Part shown: positions 48,508-61,127 of the stretch, piece by piece
How positions within the stretch are numbered: position 1 is the first letter of the stretch
Layout: each line of letters starts with the position of its first letter
Assembly (NCBI RefSeq): GCF_905163445.1
Contig: NC_053189.1
Span: forward strand, 11,178,001-11,242,000
Length of the DNA stretch: 64,000 nt
Origin: Pararge aegeria
Lineage: Eukaryota; Arthropoda; Insecta; Lepidoptera; Nymphalidae
Direction of reading: 5' to 3'
Notes under the pieces: model-generated
What the model was told of the DNA's origin: nothing
The model's input: the letters and a program-made list of their open reading frames with translations, nothing else
Databases searched by the model: none
Translations under genes and position numbers: made by a program

Positions 48508-48585
48508 AATTGGTATTCCCGAAATTAAGAATTGAGATAGGTTTTGAAAAACCTATCTCAATTCTTAATTTCGGGAATACCGATT
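48508..48585. repeat. Near-perfect palindrome, 34-bp arms, 2-base loop
   Basis: 48512-48545 is the exact reverse complement of 48548-48581 (arm begins GGTATTCCCGAAATTAAG). After one mismatch three more pairs extend it to 48508-48585. It would extrude as a long hairpin. Confidence 0.95.
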
Positions 48586-48757
48586 AATTATGGATTAACA
48601 CATACGTTACATTGTATGCGACAGTATCACAAACTATTATTAAAAAAAAATTATGATTAAAAGTAATTTTAGAATAATATTCGCATCTTTCTGATAAGTC
48701 GGTTCAACCGGAGAAATTAACTTGTTTAACGAAATAGCAATTTATCGTCAGCTGGTG

Positions 48758-48856
48758 TTTTATAAGCTGTCTCTATCGCACTGTTATCAAATCGCGTGGC
48801 ATTTATTGTTTCTGTTCCGTCTCAAACCGCCCTGATTAAATAATCAATGTCAAAGC
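48758..48856. other. Duplicated non-coding island 3, second copy
   Basis: Counterpart of 39604-39700: TATAAGCTGTCTCTATCGC, CTGTTATCA, CATTTATTGTTTCTG, CCGTCTCAAACCGCCCTGAT, TAAATAATCAATG, AAAGCT. Confidence 0.8.
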
Positions 48857-49459
48857 TCGCCCCTTACTTGTGCCATACCTTCCGAAGGCTGGAATCCGTA
48901 GCTCGTGGCTCCATTATAAAGTGAAGTTCAAACCCATATTTCAGGTAACTTTATTGGATCCTTCCGAAAACTTTGGAATTACTATATCAAAGTTATAGTT
49001 TAGTAAATACATTTTAAGACACGACGTTTCGTTTTAAAATAAAGGTAGTTTACATTCAAAAGTAGTGTCTTAAACACTACCTTTCGTTTTTTTTTAAATC
49101 TCGCAGCAGCTGTTTATTTCCTCGAGGCGAAAAGTATCCTATGTCCGTTTTAATAATGCAAGCTGTCTCGTTGCTGATTATGTAGGTTGCGCCGTATGTA
49201 AAAATTTAAAAACGAAGATATAATAAGATACATTTCCCATTTATAATATAGTGCGAAAATAGGTTGTAAGGATAATAGAACACAGATTTCTTTGAATAGT
49301 TGCCTATAAACGGAGCAACGCTTCCCATGTAGTGACAAGCGCTGCAACGTGCCCTGCGTTCATCAATCAAAGGAATAATTGGTAAGCTTTTCGTGCCTGT
49401 AATAACAACGACAACATCGCCCTTCAGACCGAAACAGAAAAATATAGAGGTATATTATG

Positions 49460-49672
49460 TATTCAAATAAATAAATATACTACGACAATACACACATCGC
49501 CATCTAGCCCCTAAGTAAGCGTAGCTTGTGTTATGGGTGCTAAGATGACTGAAGAATATTTTTATGAATAATTTACATAAACGCCCATACAATGAAAAAC
49601 ATTCCTGTTCGTCACACAAACATTTTCCAGTTTTGGGAATCAAACCCACTGCGCCAATTGGCAGTCATATTT
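49460..49672 (-). mobile_element. Second SINE family, copy 2
   Basis: CACACATCGCCATCTAGCCC, AGCTTGTGTTATGGGTGCTA, GATGACTGAAGAATATTTTT, ATGAAAAACATTCCTG, GGGAATCAAACCCACTGCGC and CAATTGGCAGTC parallel 33478-33712. 49673-50599 has no gene. Confidence 0.75.
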
Positions 49673-50599
49673 ACATTAACAAGCGCAATAAAATTGTTAG
49701 GAAGCCGATAGAGTATTATAGAATTAATATTTATAAAAAGCTTTTGTTGAACAACTATTTCCTGAGATCAACACTTTTAGTAGGTACAATAAGGTACAAT
49801 ATTATCATAAAAAGTGACAACCATAACATCAGCTATGTTTTCATTTAAGGTCAAATGAGAGATAGAAACAGCAAAACGGTTATGATGGATAGTAATAATT
49901 AATACTCACGGTTATATGCAATTACTAATATACACCTGTGAATGCGATATTAATACTAATAATAATAAAATAATTTAGATGTGACTGACTGTGTTTTTAA
50001 TCCCACGTTGCACCCTATACTAGCGAATCGCACGCCATCAAAGCTTGACTTCGTAGTTTTTTAATGTCTCATTACCAACTGAGACATAAAAAACATGTAC
50101 AAAAATAAATGTTATTAATTTTGCTATTAGCTACAAATACTAAACCTAATAGCAAATCCCTACTTAAAACTAAAAAATTTAAGTAAGTAGGTATTATATT
50201 AAATTCAAACACATACAACTTGCTTAAAGACATGTAACAACATCTTATTCACATGTACCAAGTTTAATATACAGAAATGTGGTCCGAGACATACTTTACA
50301 AGAAAGTGTACATTTCAGTTCAATCCATTTAGTAATTTATAAGATTAGCAATTTGCAACAGATTGAAATAGTGGACTGGCTTTTACTAAGTTATACGACA
50401 TAGTAAAAACAAATAAATTATTTTGGTACCAACATACTCGACGTTATATTTTGGATATTGTTTCTTTCTGACATGGGATACGAAAATAAATGAACGGGGT
50501 AAAAAGGGCCCAACAATCCACTCTAACTTCATTAATCAACTACGAGCCCATTTCATAAAGTGACATTTTCATTGTTACGACGCCCTTAAGCTCCTGCTT

Positions 50600-50690
50600 A
50601 CTTATTTCATGTTCATAACTTCACTCGTAACTAAGCCATACGTCTAATAATAAAACCACTAATTAGTTCCGCTTCACACAATGTCTCCTC
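50600..50690. other. Duplicated non-coding island 4, second copy
   Basis: Counterpart of 43275-43375: TTATTTCATGTTCATAACTT, TAATAATAAAACCACTAATT, CCGCTTCACACAATGTC. A weak fifth correspondence may exist between about 43970 (ATTGTTATCAATACTAAC) and 50853 (ATTGTTTTCAATACTAAT). Confidence 0.6.
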
Positions 50691-51369
50691 ATTTATGAGT
50701 TTCTATTGTGTATAGATTTTTCCAATGTAACGATTTTTTCATCTCATAACTCACACAATGTTGCACGGAAATGATTTTTTAATAAAAAACACGGGCATTG
50801 TGGAATATTTGAACTGATAATTAATTCTACCATCATACTCGTGAAACACGTTATTGTTTTCAATACTAATTCTATTAAAATTTTAATTAATTCCTGCTAA
50901 GATAATTATTGTAATCCTGTTAAGGAAACATTTCACAGGCACAAACAAATAAAAATAGATAATTCACACTTCTGAGAAGTTAAGGAGTGTATGAAGAAGA
51001 CAGAAAGCAATAAGTAAATACGAAAATGTTATGTGAAAATCGAGTTCAACTTTTATTTATTCTTTTGGCTTGAGGTTAGAAAATTCGAGCGCTTTTAAAC
51101 ATCAACGAAATTTGTTAGTCATTGCTATTCCCATAAACCCTTTCGAGTATCCCGGAGTTAATTGGATCTTTTGAAAAATTCTTCCCCGAGCAATTTTTCA
51201 GCTATTTCTTTTCTCGTTTGCTCAGAAAATATGCCTTTGATGTACAAATTCTTAGTATTTAATAGTCCCTAGCGCCATAATTTGGAGTATAACTAATTAT
51301 ATTAAATCGTCCCGAATCAGTATTTTTTTTTATTAACGATAAGCCAGCGCTTGACGACAATCATGCCCG

Positions 51370-51815
51370 ATAGAAAGCAATGATGAGGTCTAGGTTGGAG
51401 CACGCTTGCCTAGAAAAAGACTATTCACTCTAGCCTTGAAGGTGCTCAAATTATACGTAGCAGGAAACACAGTTGCCGGGAGGGCGTTCCAAATCTTAGC
51501 GGTACGTATCAGAAACGTGGATAAAAACGTTTCGTGCATGTTGATGGAATATCAACCACATAAGGATGCCACCGCTGACGGTGTCTCGCTGTCCTGTGGT
51601 AGAACGGGGAAGCAGGAACAAGATTGTGAAGTTCCTGAGCACACTCACCGAAGTATATCCGGTGAAAAACATATAAACAGGCATTGCATCGGTGCTGGAC
51701 TATTTAGTTTCGCCTGTGTAATCGATTTGTCACCTATAATTCTCCTGGCGCGACGATCCACCGAATCTAAATCTTCAAGCTGGTACTTGGCAGAGCCACC
51801 CTACAGGTGACTAAA
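51370..51815 (-). pseudogene. CR1/jockey-like LINE RT C-terminal remnant
   Basis: The reverse strand near 51810-51720 encodes GGSAKYQLEDLDSVDRRARR, IIGDKS. Its other end (51445-51400) reads ARVNSLFLGKRA-like. This is the tail of a lepidopteran non-LTR RT, beyond the polymerase core. Frameshifts and a deletion break it. The + strand frame at 51406-51810 is its shadow. Confidence 0.8.
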
Positions 51816-51829
51816 ATACACCCGATATT

Positions 51830-54800
51830 TTATTACTAGACTAGCTACTACTGACCACGTGTCGTTGAGGGTTATCTGTTATTTATTAATGGTTAGAATT
51901 TCCAGCTTCAGAAAAAAATGTGTAATAAACACTTTTGTCTTAATTCCAAATCAATCTATCATTCACTTTTTGGGTTTTGCGGCAAGCATCTGGAAGCTGA
52001 ATTTTTATATATCTAGAAGGTAAACCGTCGGATTCTTGTATCTTAATATTTAAAATAAAACCTTATTTTTTCCTGCTTTTCTGCTTTTACGACATCTTCA
52101 AGCGGAATATCCTTTACGCATCATATGCATATCAAAAATTTGTAAACACGATCGTCTTTACAACTTCCATGAATTTTCACGATCAAACTTCGCGGGTTAC
52201 AGCTTGATTATGATCCATTGTTCGCACACAATGCAAACTCATCCTGAATTCTATAGTAAAGTTTCTGTAATGTACTGTTAATGTTTGCTGTTATTAGATC
52301 GTGACAAGTGTGCCTAATTCTATGAATACTTCCAACTGGGTAGTTGTCATATTAAATTATTCGTATAGTTCAGATGTTTTAGTTAATAATTTTAAGCTAT
52401 TTAATTTATCATTAAACTTTTTTCCATACGTTGAGCTTCTGATAACCAAGCGTATCAAGGTATCAGAGTCTAATTAGGTGGAATGGCACTTTTCCCGTCT
52501 GCCCTTCTGTCTATTAGTTACTTCTGAAATAAGAAACATTCTCATTTTAACTTCGTGTCATGACAACTATTCTTCGAGACGAATGTTGTTCAAAATGGGG
52601 AATCTTTACAACCGCGAACACTGTGAGCTCTCTAAACAAAGTAACAATGTCTAGTCATCAATTACTATAACTGTAAATAATAAAAGAGGCGTGATTATTA
52701 ATTATGAAACGTGATTATTAACTATGAAAAAATCTATAAATAATAATGATATAAATGCAAAAGTGTGTCTGTGTGTTATCTATCCCATTGAGGCCTTTTA
52801 TCCCCAAAAAACACCTGGGTACCGTAAGTACTCGAGGGGTTTGTAGAATCTGTTACATATGCACGGCTTCAAAGCTTCTTCTTTTCTGGTCCTGGGTCTG
52901 TCTTCGGACTTGGTTGGACCGTCTGTTGTATTTAGATACGGCTGATGATGGAGTTACTCCAGCCAGCAGAGCTTACTCCAGAAACTTAGCAGACCTCATT
53001 TATTCAAGCAATTTATTCTAAAACCTTTGTGTAATTAAGTTCAACGGGCATTCATTACTCATATTCTACTTCTTCAACAGACTACTAAACTATAACTTCT
53101 TATCATCGAGCGAACTCAATACGCTAGAACTTAAATTACTGGGAAAGGTTATGGGGGTATAGTTGATTCAAGAAAATATAGTGATTTGATAATCTTTTCT
53201 AAAAAATAACTACATCACAAATTATTGAATGGATTTCATTTAAGTTTTCACTATTATTTTTCAGTTTTAGGATATTTTATTATAATAAGTATACATCTTA
53301 ATAATTATAACAAAGTAATTTTGAATAACATTACGGAAATTTATATTTAGCGGTCCATCTTAGACTCTAATATAAATGTTATTTACTTTTATGTATTTCG
53401 ATGTCGCGCGCTTACTGATTTTATGCGGCACTTTATGGCGCATCCGGTACAGGCCATAAAATAGACTTCCAAGTGATTGCAATCGGCCGATTCTGTCGGA
53501 ATTAATATCCTTTAAAATTTGTGATTTGTATAACGGTTTTATATTTACTATCAATTTCACATAAAGCCGTACAACGCGTAAAATAATTATTGGCAACACG
53601 GTATTTATGTCATAGTAAATGTGCAACGCTCAAGTTTAGTGGACTCTACTAGGAGGACAGACCCCTTTAAGCGAGTCAAGGGAGTCCCTAGACACAAACG
53701 GCACGAATATAGTGCAGTAGTAATCTCTACAAAACATCTATTTCCATAAGGGACGTCCATTGGTTGAAAAAGTTGGAAAATCCAAAAGTGCATGCGTCAT
53801 AATCTCATTCATTACAATAAAATTGAGATTATTTGTAAATAATATTTAAACTACATCTTACTATACCGTGAAAAAAGTTTAAATAATAAAAAGACATTTA
53901 AAAATATCATGAGTGTTGAAAATAGTGTTTATTCTCAACATTTGTTTATTTATATTTACTTATAAAAGCAATAAAAGTGACATTTTAAGTTGGAGAATCA
54001 CTCGGTGTGTGTAAACTGATTGTAATACCCACCTCAACGCTTCGCTTATGAGGCGTGCAATAATGATGATAATAATGGTAAAATGAGTAAGTACTTATCT
54101 CAATTTCATCTTAGCCGGCAACCAAGTCGTTTGGATAAAGGCTACTAGTGTAAAAAACACTACGGGTGCCCGAATTCGTGTAAACAACCCAAATACATAA
54201 GAACGACTGTCGTCTAACCAAACAACTAATAATCTCTTTTAAAACGAAAGACAAACATGTAAATTATAAAACAGGCTGTACCGAACTTTTAAATCCCCTT
54301 TTCAAGCTTATTTAAAAGTAATAGGTATACTTCTCAGATTTCTCAGAACTAACGCGCAGTTAAGACATAAAGTTTGATTGTATGAAGAACAAACATTTGT
54401 TCCACGTCGCATTACTCAAGCACTAGTTACCGAGTTATTTCACACTAAATGTAGAAGCTGTCACAGTATACCTATTTCAAATCATATTATTACTATCATA
54501 CTTTTAGTGAACAGATTCTAGATTCGCAACATTCCGGCTTATTCGTGATTAGACACATTCTTAATATAAAACATTAGATATGTTAGCGCGCCTTTACAGT
54601 AAAATTGACATATATGTCGTCATGGCAAATGGCATGACACTCTCTTATGGCGTCATGCCACAGAATTGTAACAGAATATACACCCGTCACGCTGGTCATA
54701 TGCGAGTTAGCAGGCTTCAACTATTGCAGACACGAGTTACTTAGTGATGATATAACGTGCTCGTTACACGTGGGTTGTCTGTTGGGCTCCTGTTGTCTTT

Positions 54801-56020
54801 GTCAGTAAGCCTCCTGCCAGACCAAACCAGACAAAATTAAGAAATTATGAATCCAAAACCCCCAACCGGTCGTCAAAAGGGGAGGGGTATGTGAATTTCC
54901 TACCGCGCTATTTACCCACTATAAGAAAAAGTAATCAAAAACAGGTCAATGCTCAAAAGAGAAAGACTAATGTGGCTAGAAGAAATTTAAATTTAGCTAA
55001 CGTAAAATAAGTGTCCGAAAAACTGTTGATGATTCCGAAAATAAGATTACATAAGGCTTTATTGGGTTTAACAAAATAGCGGTAAACATAAATCGACGGA
55101 CCCTACCCGGACAGTTCGTCGAGCCCGATTATATCAAACGTTATACGCCTTAAGTCACGGTTCGTACGGATATGATATAAATCCCTAAATATTGTATTGG
55201 GCTAAACTAGGATCAAGTGAAACTTTAATTAGATACCTACACAAAAACTTAAACTAGTAAAAGACAATATTCCTGTTTTTAACTCTTTAACATAATCTCT
55301 TTTATTAAAACTATTCAATATAAAGTCGGTCGTTCAACATATTTCTCTGTTTATAGCCGGTAATTTAAATAAGTAGGTACTGAATGGATTTAAAACCATT
55401 AGAGCGAAGAGTGTCCATTAAAGTAGGTTTAAGCTTGTTTCTAGCTGTTTAAAGTCTTTTTAAAGATATAGGTTACCTAATATTTAGTCCGCCTACAACT
55501 TCTGGTAATTTGGCCAATACAAACTATCATTCTACGATCCACCGCGTCGAATCGCCCGCTCGTTGCTCGACTTTCAATTGATGTAGCAAAATATTAAACA
55601 GCTTATGTAACGTTTCGCGAGAATTGGACTATTAAATGCAAAAATAAATTTCAAATCCATCTGGTAGTATATGTGATAACCCGCACAAACAACCAAAAAA
55701 AACTTAAATTTATGTTATAGATAGACTTGCCCACTATAGTGAGAATAAGAAGCTAATTTTATATCGATTTGTTTACATTTTGGATTACTTTTATTGTAAT
55801 ATCAATAAGATACGATAATGTGCAATATTTAAAACAGCACAGATTAAGGAAATGTGAACAATGCCCTAGACATCCAGCTGGAATGCCAAAACTTCATATT
55901 ATTATGATTTTTACTCTTTATTGCACAACCAAAAAAACGGTTTGCAAATGGAGGAATTAATGCTACACCTTCGAAAGTGAGGGTGTGACACAAAACAAAA
56001 CTTATGACATTTAAAGGTAT
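51830..56020. other. Intergenic, no gene
   Basis: AT-rich. More base-balanced pieces lie around 53400-53800, 54590-54870 and 55080-55200 but carry no recognisable domain or RNA. The short frame at 52755-53021 resembles no family. Confidence 0.5.
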
Positions 56021-56024
56021 ATTA

Positions 56025-56480
56025 ACACTAGCTTTTGCCCGCGGCTTTGCTCACATTAAATTCAATTTGGTAAATTTAACTACAAATAAACGTTTAAAAA
56101 AAATGTCTTTCTGCTAAAAGAAAAATATAACTTACAAAATCAGAAACTTTCATATAAAATTTTCATCCCCAATTTAATGCCTTTGGAGTGCGAATTTTTA
56201 AAATTCGTGAAACACGTTTTCCTTTTTTTAATCAAAAACCTAAAATCAAAGTATCATGAATGTAACTTAAAAATAAATGACGGATTTTTAAAAAAAATCA
56301 TCCCCTATTAAACCCTCTTAGGGTTGGAATTTTTAAAAATCCTTCGTTAGCGGATGCCTACGTTGTAATAACTATCTGTGAGCAAAATTTCAGCCCGATC
56401 CGTCAAGTGGTTAGAGCTGTGCGTTGATAGATCAGTCAGTCAGTCAGTCAGTCACCTTTGCCTTTTATATATATAGATTA
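56025..56480 (+). mobile_element. Interspersed repeat ending in (CAGT)n
   Basis: Begins CTAGCTTTTGCCCGCGGC and ends AGATCAGTCAGTCAGTCAGT, CACCTTTGCCTTTTATATAT, a common lepidopteran retroelement layout (compare 9566-10615). Inside, AAATTTCAGCCCGATCCGTC and GGTTAGAGCTGTGCGTTGAT. No intact frame. Confidence 0.7.
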
Positions 56481-58829
56481 ACTGTACTCAAATCAAATCA
56501 CATCAAAAATTATCTCTTCAAGTTAGACTACTTTTACACAGCTACGTATTCGTTAACTTAAAACTAAATCTACGAAGTTTCGAAAATATAAACTCACGAA
56601 ATTTTAGATACACGGTCAATTCGAATTAAAGCAACGTCAGCTTTTTCTTGGCCTCCGATTGTATTATGGCTATAGCAGGCATTACTAAAAGCTTATCTAA
56701 ATTCCTTCTCGGATTTACTTAGTTTTCTTCGCCGCAATTTATCGAAAACCACTCGATAAAGTTGTCAACGTAAACGGATCTAGGGACGAACGGAGAAAAC
56801 GCGGCACAAAAACCGAATAGCTTCTTGGTGTTCCGCTTTGAATAACTTTGTAAGGATTTTACCTGATCCATTTCAATTAATATTATACGACCATTATAAA
56901 ATGACAGACATCAAGAAACGTACCCATTCCGAACGCTTAAAAAATGCAATGAATATATTATGCATGTACCTTTGTATGTATGGGTATGGATTGGACTTAA
57001 GTTAATCAGAAAATTCCATTATTTCATTTATTACGTTTGTTCTATTGCTACGTGAAAGAAGGACGAACCGAAAAACCAACTGACATATTTACAATTGTAG
57101 GAGAAATTTTAAAAACAAATCCGTGCTCCTGTTCTTATAATTTCCTTAAATGGAAAACATTTGATTTAAACACCGTCCTACGCCTAACGACCCCCGAGAG
57201 ACCGCCCCGACTATTTCCTTTTGTTTTGACCCCGATTTTTTACAATCTTTTCTTAAAAGGAATCCCCAAAATTTCTACAAGAATGTGAACATTTAGAACA
57301 AATCCCGAGGCCAGCTACGCCTACAGTTCAGTTTTAACTTTCATCTTTTTATACAATGTCTCCTTTAGATAAACCCTCGCTCACTACTAAATGTAAGCAA
57401 AGTTAAGGAGCAAGTAAAGTTTGAAACAAAACATCGTGAATTTAACCACATACACGGGTATGGGTTCGCCATTTGTTTGGGGTGTAATAACGACAGCTCC
57501 CCGTCCCGAAAATCTATATTAAATGTTACTGTCACATAGGTCGGTTCACATAGCTATCAACAAAAAAATTGTTAATTACAGTAAACAAAAAAATGGATCA
57601 AAAATTTAGAAACAGCTATCTTCCCAGAAACTTCGTCCTCGTTAATTGCGATTTTTAAATAGTCTTCTATATGCTATTGCTCACTATATGCACAGGTTCA
57701 TTAAATTCTGTATAGATTCTAAGCCGCATATAGGTTACATATACTAGGTTTATAAATACCGTGGACACGGACGCCATGTGATTTTTCCGTCATAAAAAGT
57801 ATTTAATAGTCGTCTTAAATCATATTTTTCTTCGCTAGATAATAGAGTAGAGTAGCATATATGTGACGACGCAAGTTCATAAATTTCGTTAGTAAACAAC
57901 TTTGGCCCTTACCTTTCCTCCCTGACTACATCCACGATTATTAGCAGAAACACCTGAATAATGTTAATCATTAATTAGACTGAACTAAGAAAACGAAAAA
58001 AGTTTCTTGCATAAATACTTAAGCCCCATATTACTTTTAACAAAAAATATAACTGTGCTACAAGGAAAAAAATTTAAACTTTCTTGAAACTTCTACTTTT
58101 CAAGCAGCTACTCAAAGGCTGTCTTGAATTAACTCAGCCCCATCAAAGCTAATTCAATGATATCTAAGATTGCTTTAATGCAGCTTCTACAGTTAGATAA
58201 AAACGCTATCACGACGGAGTGTTGGCGTATACTTAGCACAAAAGCTTAACAAGCCATCTTGCTCGGATTTGTGTATACAGAACTTGGTTGTTATTAATCG
58301 GGCGTCAGTAAGTTTATGCGGGGTATTCTTACCTCGCGATTCAAGCTGGATTGTTGAGTTCAACTGCAAACTACAGAGCGTATGTTTAATATTTGTCTTC
58401 GTGGTTCTTATTGTGTTTTTTACTCTGTATAGCACTGCATTATCTAGTGGTAAATTGAATACTTTAATAATTCAAAATAGAACCACTTTATATATTTTAT
58501 TCAGGGGGCTTACATCGCAGTTACAATCGCTTAAAGCAGTATTATTCTTAGATTTTTGACGCTCTTGTTTCCGAAAATAATCTATATAGTGGAGGTGCCT
58601 TCGTTGTAAAACATTATTTTAATATTCTTGTCAATTTCGTTTCAGAATATAATTCTTATTTTAGAGACTTCCATTAATTGCACGAAACTCGTTATGGTAG
58701 CGCAAGCTGTCACTTTTATTGCAGAAGATTTGGATACCATCCATAGATTCTTATATTTAAAGTTTGCTTCGATACGAAACAAAAGAAAAATTGCAGGAAG
58801 AGGAAGTTTTTTGAATTGTTCGTTTTAAA
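56481..58829. other. Intergenic, no gene; two complex unique stretches
   Basis: 56600-56870 and 57020-57300 are base-balanced, non-repetitive and lack convincing ORFs, so they could be conserved non-coding sequence. The frames at 58193-58435 (-) and 58269-58559 (+) overlap each other and show no domain. Confidence 0.4.
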
Positions 58830-59026
58830 GTCAAACTCTCCTGAGTGTGCTTCCCTATCAGAGGAAAGCTAAACGTTCGTATTTTGTAAGATCACAGTGT
58901 TGCTTGTATGAAATTAAAAAAATAGAAATTACATTGCATTCTGCAGTACAGATTTGTTTGATGCAGTTTATTGTAAATCAACCTTTATGTATCTGGTAAT
59001 ATTATGGACTTTCGCAGAGTAACACC
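58830..59026 (+). mobile_element. Foldback/MITE-like element, family member 4 (degenerate)
   Basis: AAGTCAAACTCTCCTGAG, GCTTCCCTATCAGAGGAAAG and CTAAACGTTCG form a diverged version of the internal motif. It ends ATTATGGACTTTCGCAGAGT, AACACC like the other members. The internal stem differs in sequence but still pairs (CTTCC with GGAAG-like GGAAAG). Confidence 0.6.
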
Positions 59027-60441
59027 AACTTAAATTCAATTCAAGTAACTCACAATCACAAGGTGTTATTGTATATATTGTTTAGCCTAGTGCAATAATC
59101 CACCAAAATAGTACTACATGATCTGATTTCAATTTTATTCTGTAGCGGTTTAAAACATAGTGTATACACAAGTCTGACTTATTTTGTTCTCATGTACGGC
59201 TATGTAGTACACTGCCGACATGGACGCAGCTTAGCAGTGCATGTACAGAGCTTAACTAAAATAAGGTACATCGTTTGTGGGGACGCAGCCTATATTTCAA
59301 GCGTCCTGTTACGGTGGAAGCGAATAATTTTCGCTGAGTTTTTTTCCATTAGATATTTTTTTCTTTTATAATTTCTGATTTATCCAAGAGTTTAGGGCTA
59401 ACTTAACCCTTAAAAAAAGAATCATACCAACGTTTAATATTATTTTTTAAAAACATTGGCTTAATAATATACTAGATGTGCTATCATAAGTTTTCGTGAA
59501 AAATAAGATCTCATCCACGATTTGGGGTACCTATTTTAGCTAGTTTATTTGTGTAGAGTCCAATGTGAATTTGCCTAGCGTCCGAATAGACAAATAAAAT
59601 AACGCAATGATATGATGAACCTATATAATGTATAACCTATATAGATATTTATCATTACTTATCCCAGAGATAAATAGTATTAGTAGGTACGACTTAAGAA
59701 AAAAAAAAGTAACCAAAAAGCCGACTTTGCAAAAAATAAATGTTTTTAACAAAATATTGCTTTTCGCGAACGGGACGTTAGTTTTGAGGGATTCTCCACT
59801 TAACCAATAGCTCCTTCATCGTGACGAGCATAAATTTGCTTACCAAACTTAATTTAAATATACTCGTATATTATGATCGAACCGCAATCCGTGCAATACT
59901 TATTGTTGTGTAGTTCCGGTGCCTCAGATTTGGTATGACAGTGCTTGTACATTATGTTCATCATCAGGCTTTGAATATACCACTGCTGGGCACATACTGT
60001 ATTTCTCATGAGAAGCAAAGTACCAGCTTACTCACTAGCGTTTGCAATTGGATATCTGACTTCCTGAGTTGGAGATCATTTTGAATTGTCTTAAATGACT
60101 CCTTGCCTGATCAATTCGGCTTCAGCAATTCAGTTTAGCTGAATCTATCTCTCCTAGTTAGTTAGCTAAGCTAACCTATGAAAATAAAAAGTCCTTATCA
60201 GTTCATATTGCACTAACTAAGCACTTCCGTAGCTTACCATACTAATAAAAAGAAATCCTGGCGTTTCTATAAATTAGATTTATAAGTATTAAATTTTTTC
60301 TAAAACTTCATATTGATTTTGTACCCATGCATTTTTTTGTTCCTTTGGCCTTATAAATAAACAAAAATGGTTTAAACAAACGCAGTCCATTTTTATCTTG
60401 GTACGTAGTTTAAAAATAGAGCGATCGTTCATTTCCTTGGT
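59027..60441. other. Intergenic, no gene
   Basis: AT-rich; contains a short repeat piece at 59955-60000 (CATCATCAGGCTTTGAATA, CCACTGCTGGGCACA). Nothing else was recognised. Confidence 0.5.
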
Positions 60442-60495
60442 TGGTTAGATAGGAAAGTTAAAGAAGTTGTATTCTTTAACTTTCCTATCTAACCA
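60442..60495. repeat. 24-bp perfect inverted repeat, 6-base loop
   Basis: 60442-60465 (TGGTTAGATAGGAAAGTTAA and on) is the exact reverse complement of 60472-60495; loop GTTGTA. Two smaller hairpins follow close together, CAATACCTAA at 60909/60935 and GAACACAAGCT at 60947/60974. Confidence 0.9.
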
Positions 60496-61127
60496 TTGAT
60501 AGTAGAATGTTCCTGCTGATAGCAGCTGACAAGTAATCTACCCCACGCAAGTCGCAATTGGTTGAAGGAGGAAAAACTCCAGTCCCAATTTCTCCGGATC
60601 CCTTCACATTTTGTTTAATTATATTACGACTTGAACAAACATAGGTACTAGGTTATTATGATATTCAATTTCCGCATGAGAAAATAATGTTCTCGGATAT
60701 AATATTATTTAAAACGTATACCATTCTTTACCTTTTTTCTCAGCCTATATTAATATACCACTGCTTCTCTCTCATAGAAGATTTTTAGAACTTACTTAGC
60801 TGGAATGCGGATTCGCAGGCTTTTACAACTATCTCATACTAGCTACAATAACCAGGTATCGATGGGCATCGCCTTTTTCCTAACTCCGTTATGGTTCTGC
60901 GAAAAATCCAATACCTAACGATTTTCAAAAGCTATTAGGTATTGAAGAACACAAGCTCCTGGTATTAATCAGTAGCTTGTGTTCCCTAAGTAGTGTACAT
61001 AAAATCTAAAATGTGATAAAATTAAATATATGCTTAATAAATAATCATCTCCAATAATAATGAATCCTGTACAATAAATAATATTTTAAATAAATATCAG
61101 ATCTTACATACTTATACATTTTATCAT
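60496..61127. other. Intergenic, no gene
   Basis: AT-rich apart from the two small hairpins at 60909-60984. Confidence 0.5.

Noticed and set aside
51406..51810. 134-codon + strand frame
   Set aside because: Shadow of the reverse-strand LINE RT remnant, whose residues are recognisable on the - strand.
58193..58559. Overlapping frames on both strands
   Set aside because: No domain on either strand, unusual composition for a protein, and no evidence for splice signals linking to a gene.
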